64,000 bases of DNA from Apostichopus japonicus (lineage: Eukaryota; Echinodermata; Holothuroidea; Aspidochirotida; Stichopodidae). Under the pieces are notes generated by a model. It saw nothing but the letters and a program-made list of their open reading frames with translations, was not told the origin of the DNA and did not search any database. Of this stretch, positions 59,535-64,000 are shown piece after piece (position 1 is the stretch's first letter; each line of letters starts with the position of its first letter). The stretch lies in contig NC_092576.1 in NCBI RefSeq assembly GCF_037975245.1, forward strand, positions 15,908,611 through 15,972,610. Direction: 5' to 3'. A program made the position numbers and the translations under genes.

Positions 59535-60052
59535 CTGCAAGAAAGGTAAACTATGAGATGAATTCACAACAGGATGTGCCTTGCTTTCTAACATAAACAC
59601 ATAAACATGCAAATGATTGCTCTAAAGAAATGTATCTGAAAATTGTCTGTATTTCCTCAAAGCGAAATGGTACACAAATCAGTGTTCTTCATAAAAGCAA
59701 TTATAATGATATTAATATAATATAAATAAATTTAATAGCCAGTATCCGTTTTTGGTTCACTTGGATAAATAAGGAAAGTGTAAAAAGGTTTATAAAACTA
59801 TAACAATGTTTAAAAATTGCACGATGTGCAACTTTTAATGACATTTCATGAACTGTCAAATGTGTTCGGAAAATATATGAAATACATTGCTTATGACCGT
59901 ATCTGCATTGCATTTCAAACTTTAACGAGAATGTATATAAGCCATAGTGACTAATCAACAAGCACAGACAAGTTAACGATTGCACTATTGAAAGATTTAT
60001 CGTATTTTCATGAATTAACATAATCATTAATTTACTTACGCTGTGCGTGCTT
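59535..60052. other. Non-coding, nothing recognised
   Basis: AT-rich; the minus-strand ORF at 59701-60027 is hydrophobic and matches no family. Confidence 0.4.
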
Positions 60053-60978
60053 CAGTGGCGTAGCCAGACTTTTTCATCTGGGGGGGGGGGGGCAAAGGGA
60101 GGGGGCGAAGGGTCTGATTGGTGGGGCAGGCTAAGCTAGTACAAAAGACATACCAAACAGTTTGCATGACAAACTGTGGCAAATCGGGTATTGTGTCAGC
60201 AACGTAGGGCACAGATGGTCACTCTAGTTAGCTGACGTTTTATGTTATTTCCACATAGGTATTATTAACGATAAAACAGATCACTGAAAAAGTCATCGAT
60301 AGTTCTCTTTAAAAATCTGAATAGACTATGCTCTTTCTGTCAGTATTCAAAGATGATCAGCATGATATCTGACTGGCCTGGGAGTGTAACCACCCCCCCC
60401 CTCCCCAATCAACAAAAGATGTTATCATTCCCCCTTCGGGCCCTTCTTTTGCACTGTCTAGGGCTCACTCAAACAGTTTAGCGAAGGTTAATTCGCCTAT
60501 TCTGATGACTGTCTGCGACGAATTCGTCCAAATTGATCCCCTCAGACAGTTCCCTTTCGATATGTAAAACTCCGAGATCACTAAGGCGAGTGTCTGACAT
60601 TGTGTTCCGCAGATAGGTTTTGACGAGCTTCAATGTTGAGAAGCTGCGCTCGCATCCAGCACTCAATACCGGAATCGCAATGGCAATTTTACAAAGGCGT
60701 AACAGCTCTGCAAAGACATCATTATATGGCTCCAGAAACGATGTCAGCGACAGGAGGTTGGGTGGTGGCGTCTCTCCCGTGTTAGCGAACTAGCGCTGGA
60801 GGAGTCTCTGTGCTTGCGGAACCTCGTGTTTGAGGTCTTCCATGCTCGCATCGAAAACTTGGCCAAACTGTTCGACGCTTTCCATCGAGAGGAAATCCTG
60901 ATATACTCTCTGGATTCAGTGATTGGATCCCTCTCATGATCTGGCAGTTTTCTGTGGAGAAGCGCTTGTTCATTTCCG
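60053..60978 (-). mobile_element. hAT transposon remnant (3' end plus transposase C-terminus)
   Basis: The terminus CAGTGGCGTAGCCAG at 60053 is a typical hAT end, followed by G- and C-rich subterminal sequence. The minus-strand coding remnant of the transposase begins at 60978 and ends at TTA 60480. The 5' part of the element is missing: the sequence stops at the MITE that starts at 60979, and no transposase continuation is seen beyond the MITE at 61356. Confidence 0.8.
60478..60978 (-). pseudogene. hAT transposase, C-terminal dimerisation domain (ZMYM1-like), broken
   Basis: Minus-strand frame: EMNKRFSTENCQIMRGIQSL, then, after a one-base shift near 60912, FLSMESVEQFGQVFDASMED, then NLLSLTSFLEPYNDVFAELL and LSAGCERSFSTLKLVKTYLR. 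The S-A-x-x-E-R-S-F-S-x-L-K-x-x-K-x-x-L-R-x-x-M block is the hallmark of the hAT C-terminal dimerisation domain, as in ZMYM1-like and DUF4371 proteins. Defects: the frameshift, an in-frame TAG at 60790-60792, and loss of everything N-terminal, including the catalytic DDE residues. It ends …RRINLR at a natural stop. Not functional. Confidence 0.85.
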
Positions 60979-61355
60979 CAAGGGCGTAGGAACCGTGGGG
61001 CTGGGGGGGGGCCCAGCTCCCCCAGTGAAAAATGTGGAGGGGCGGAAGTATCATTCCGCCCCCCCCCCCCCCCCGCTTTGCAAGTCAGAAAACCCCTTTT
61101 TCATTTCCAAATGAGAAAAAATTCTCATTTGGAGCACCAAATTGCATCTAAGGCCTGGTGAAAATACAAAATTAAGTTTACAAAATGGAGTAGGTGTTGA
61201 AGTGTGCTATATTGCACCAAATTGCATCTGAGGCTACCTGGAAATGCAAAAAATTCCAAAGGGGAGGGGGACACCCCCTCTCCTTAGACCCCTACCCCAG
61301 GCCGGCCATCAGTCTTCAGCCCCCCCCCACTCAAAAGTACCTTCCTACGCCACTG
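60979..61355. mobile_element. hAT-like MITE, copy 2
   Basis: Same family and orientation as 58107-58469: begins CAAGGGCGTAGGAACC and ends TACCTTCCTACGCCACTG. Left flank CATTTCCG (hAT transposase codons), right flank CTTTTTGA (61356-61363), the latter identical to the left flank of copy 1. Confidence 0.82.
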
Positions 61356-61363
61356 CTTTTTGA

Positions 61364-62213
61364 AAACGCCTAGCAATTTTAGCGTGCTATGATTTGGGGC
61401 GATTGGCTATGCACTTTCAATTTATTTTAAAAGCATACCCATATACATGCAAGAACCAAAAACTCCACTTGGTTATTCTTAACACAAAATATATTTCATT
61501 ATACGGAAATAAGTCCAAAAATTTTCCTCACCTTAATGCTGTTTGGGATCGGCGGTATATTTCGAATCTTCATGTAATTGTTGACAAGGGCTCTTTGGTT
61601 CCAAAAGTAGACTTCGGACAAGTCCGAAAAAAGAAAAATCTTGAGTCTTCCTCTGCCACACACCAATTTCTTGGTCTCGTCATTTTATAAAATTATTATT
61701 TAGGCGTTTCGAACTTTTTCGCAACTTCGGCTCTACGATTTTGCGTTTGGTGCATCCGTACATGAGCAGTCTAACCTTGTCAGGGTACAAATACGTTGGT
61801 GGTCTGAACAACTCCCTGGTCTAACAAACGTATACGTATGTGTCTGCAACTACGACAGTGAAAATTTACGATATCAAATAATAGTGCGGATGTTTGTGGT
61901 AGAAAAAAGACAACAATGTCTGGTTGAACATCTCCACGTTTGCGGTCAACATCGAGAGGGCCGATGAAAGATGATATTACGTAATCATTCCTATCACGTT
62001 GCGTTCTCTCACACAGGAAATGAAGGGTAACGTTTTTTAAGTTGACGACATGCCATGGCCTTAGCTTTTAATTAGAACTATAGTTGTAAATAAAGAAAAC
62101 AGTGTGTTTGGCGAATAGGATCATTTATATACCTACCAGTATGTGTATGCATGGAGGTCAAAAACAGGTAAAAAAAAACAGGTAAAATGGAGGTAAAAAA
62201 CAGTTTAACCTCC
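61364..62213. other. Non-coding, nothing recognised
   Basis: A 98-codon plus-strand ORF (61394-61690) shows no family. No repeat ends recognised. Confidence 0.4.
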
Positions 62214-62248
<35 letters not shown>

Positions 62249-62291
62249 ACATAAATATATATTTATATATACATATATATATATATATACC

Positions 62292-62327
<36 letters not shown>

Positions 62328-62347
62328 CCTATATATAAATATATATA

Positions 62348-62350
<3 letters not shown>
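62214..62350. repeat. (TA)n microsatellite
   Basis: TA repeat with TTATA and TACC interruptions, about 137 bp. Confidence 0.95.
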
Positions 62351-62428
<78 letters not shown>

Positions 62429-62495
62429 CATTATTATTATTATTATTATTATTATCATTATTATTATCATTATTATCAATATTATTATTATTATA
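62351..62495. repeat. (TTA)n microsatellite
   Basis: About 145 bp of TTA/ATT trinucleotide repeat with occasional TCA units. It directly joins the TA tract. Asparagine- and isoleucine-rich ORFs over it are artefacts. Confidence 0.97.
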
Positions 62496-63309
62496 GAAAA
62501 CCAGAGAAATAAGATATGACTCATAATTGAAAAATAAGGAGTAAAGTTTTAGAAAATATATTAGAATTTCGGTCACCTTGGGGCCTTCGTTAGCAATACT
62601 TGGCAGTCGAATGAAAAGTACAAAATATACTAACACAATGAAAGTATGACGCTAGATAAGTGTAAGTTGCATTGATGGAATTAAAACCAAATAAACCATG
62701 ACTATACAGGAAGCGGATGAATGAGCAAAGAACGGATAACATGTTTGTAGAACTGATAGTTGTTAAGGCACTTAAGGGGTCCCAAGTCTTTGTCGAGGCC
62801 GGTGACTTAATACGAAAGATCCAATCGATTTCTTTACGTTTACGTTCAGTAGCGAGCCTGAAGTTGGGGGGGGGGGGAGGGGGAATGCAGTGGCTGAAAT
62901 TCCAACTTGATGGGTTTTGGAGCCAGAAAATTCCGACTGCTGCCTTGTACCCCCCCACCCGCACTACTCGTGAACGATACGGTCAGTGTTAGTCAGACAT
63001 CCCATCTTTCGCGACTGCAATTTTGTTCCGAATTTCTTGCGGTACATTTGTAGCACTGGCCCTCACTTCACAAACTTATTATTCACTCTGGTAAAGCGGG
63101 TAAGCAACTGAGTTGAGTTATCTGCTTGATAGGCTACATAGACTACTAACTACAAAAGCTATGTTAATGTAACAAAGGGGAAAACCTTTTTTTCAACAAA
63201 TTATATTCGACGACATAGTGAATTACCCCAAAATACAGTGCTTTTTCCTAGCGCGCTTAATATTTTTTTCTTGGGGGGGGGGCTATTTATCACTCACATG
63301 ATTTTTTTT
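62496..63309. other. Non-coding, nothing recognised
   Basis: Contains G-runs at 62867-62876 and 63275-63283. Opposite overlapping ORFs (62590-62964 and 62717-62992) match no family. Confidence 0.4.
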
Positions 63310-63690
63310 TTAAATTGTTCCCTTCATTCCAACTGAGCATTGGGAACGAAATGAATACTTAAACATTTTGCAAAAGTTTTTTTTTTGCAAAGAGTTGACG
63401 ACTGATACGATAAGTTATCAATGAAACATTTTGCAGAAATGTTTCAATTGCTCCATTGGAATGAAGTGAACAATTGAACATTTTGCCAAAAAATGTCCAA
63501 TTGACGAGATAAGATATGTTGTCAATTAGACATTTTGCAGAAAATTTTTCAATTGCTCAGATTGAATGAAGTGAACAACTGAACATTTTGCAGCAAAATG
63601 TCCAATTCACGAGATATGATAAGTTGTCAATTAAACATTTTGTAGAAAATTGTTCAATTGCTCAGTTAAAGCAACTAAGCAATCCAAATT
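63310..63690. repeat. Tandem repeat, about 125-bp period, three units
   Basis: Units share GAACATTTTGCAGAAAATG, TTTCAATTGCTC, TTGGAATGAAGTGAACAA, GTCCAATTGACGAGATA and AAGTTGTCAATTA. The unit is itself made of CAATTG/ACATTTTG half-repeats in both orientations. Confidence 0.85.
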
Positions 63691-64000
63691 TTTTTTTATT
63701 TTTTGTAAGATTTTATCTTGTTATCTAAACAACTTACTGAAAAATTTCACCCTATGGGGCAAAGTTTTTCTCATGTTGATGGCACTTTAAAGCTTCCGTA
63801 GATAAGCATTGAGCGTTTTTATCGTATACGTTGTACAGTAGTTTTATTAGGCGTTTTTTTTACAGTATTCAAAATCACACGAAGTTTTGTATGGTGGAGT
63901 ATAAAGATCGCGAGATTCAATTTCTAAATTTGACAAGGAAAACGTGGTAAATATGACTGATTAAAGGTCAATTTTGACCGAAAATTGTAGGTCACTCACA

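Noticed and set aside
62235-62636. Asparagine- and isoleucine-rich ORFs on the minus strand
   Set aside because: Translations of the TTA trinucleotide repeat and adjoining TA tract.

Overview
This is eukaryotic DNA: AT-rich, with short exons (39 to 260 bp) separated by long introns, GT-AG splice sites, long TA microsatellites and many mobile elements. The protein fragments (Cys-loop receptor, leucine-rich-repeat and PSI-like exons) are metazoan. The mixture of DNA transposons (hAT, CACTA-like, TTAA-type), a solo LTR, LINE fragments and Penelope-type hammerhead motifs suits a marine invertebrate. An invertebrate deuterostome such as an echinoderm is my guess, but no marker in the window settles the taxon.

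Layout. 0-23 kb holds exons of one or two Cys-loop (nicotinic-receptor-like) genes on the minus strand: a signal-peptide exon at 14.5 kb, an N-terminal ligand-domain exon at 13.5 kb and a Cys-loop exon at 2.0 kb. A second set lies at 22.8, 19.9 and 18.8 kb. Two plus-strand cysteine-rich exons (0.15 and 7.3 kb) are interleaved with them. The same stretch carries a truncated LINE (5.5-6.4 kb), two Penelope-type hammerhead-like motifs (7.2 and 23.15 kb), and a 1.46-kb TTAA-flanked transposon with a THAP-like finger remnant (15.3-16.7 kb).

25-38.3 kb is dominated by two related CACTA-like elements (25.07-29.13 and 33.50-38.28 kb). They serve as each other's empty-site controls: copy 1 carries a MITE-like insert that copy 2 lacks, and copy 2 carries a solo LTR with a 5-bp target duplication that copy 1 lacks. 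A LINE tail follows at 38.5 kb, then a diverged segmental duplication (39.4-43.9 kb).

44-64 kb holds the start of a secreted or membrane leucine-rich-repeat (LRR) gene on the plus strand (44.1, 44.4 and 47.4 kb) and two LRR exons on the minus strand (58.5 and 59.5 kb). An unidentified two-exon coding stretch on the minus strand lies at 55.3-56.3 kb. Between these are a palindrome-bearing minisatellite (48-49 kb), a 400-bp-period array rich in TGACCT/AGGTCA (50.3-53.0 kb), a 601-bp CAGGG-ended transposon with a 5-bp target duplication (53.7-54.3 kb), a hAT transposase remnant (60.1-61.0 kb) and two hAT-like MITEs whose outer flanks share an 8-bp direct repeat.

No complete gene, rRNA or tRNA was identified. 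Every gene here is known from a few exons only; intervening exons are either outside the window or too short or diverged to find by eye. All family names come from motif recognition, not database search.
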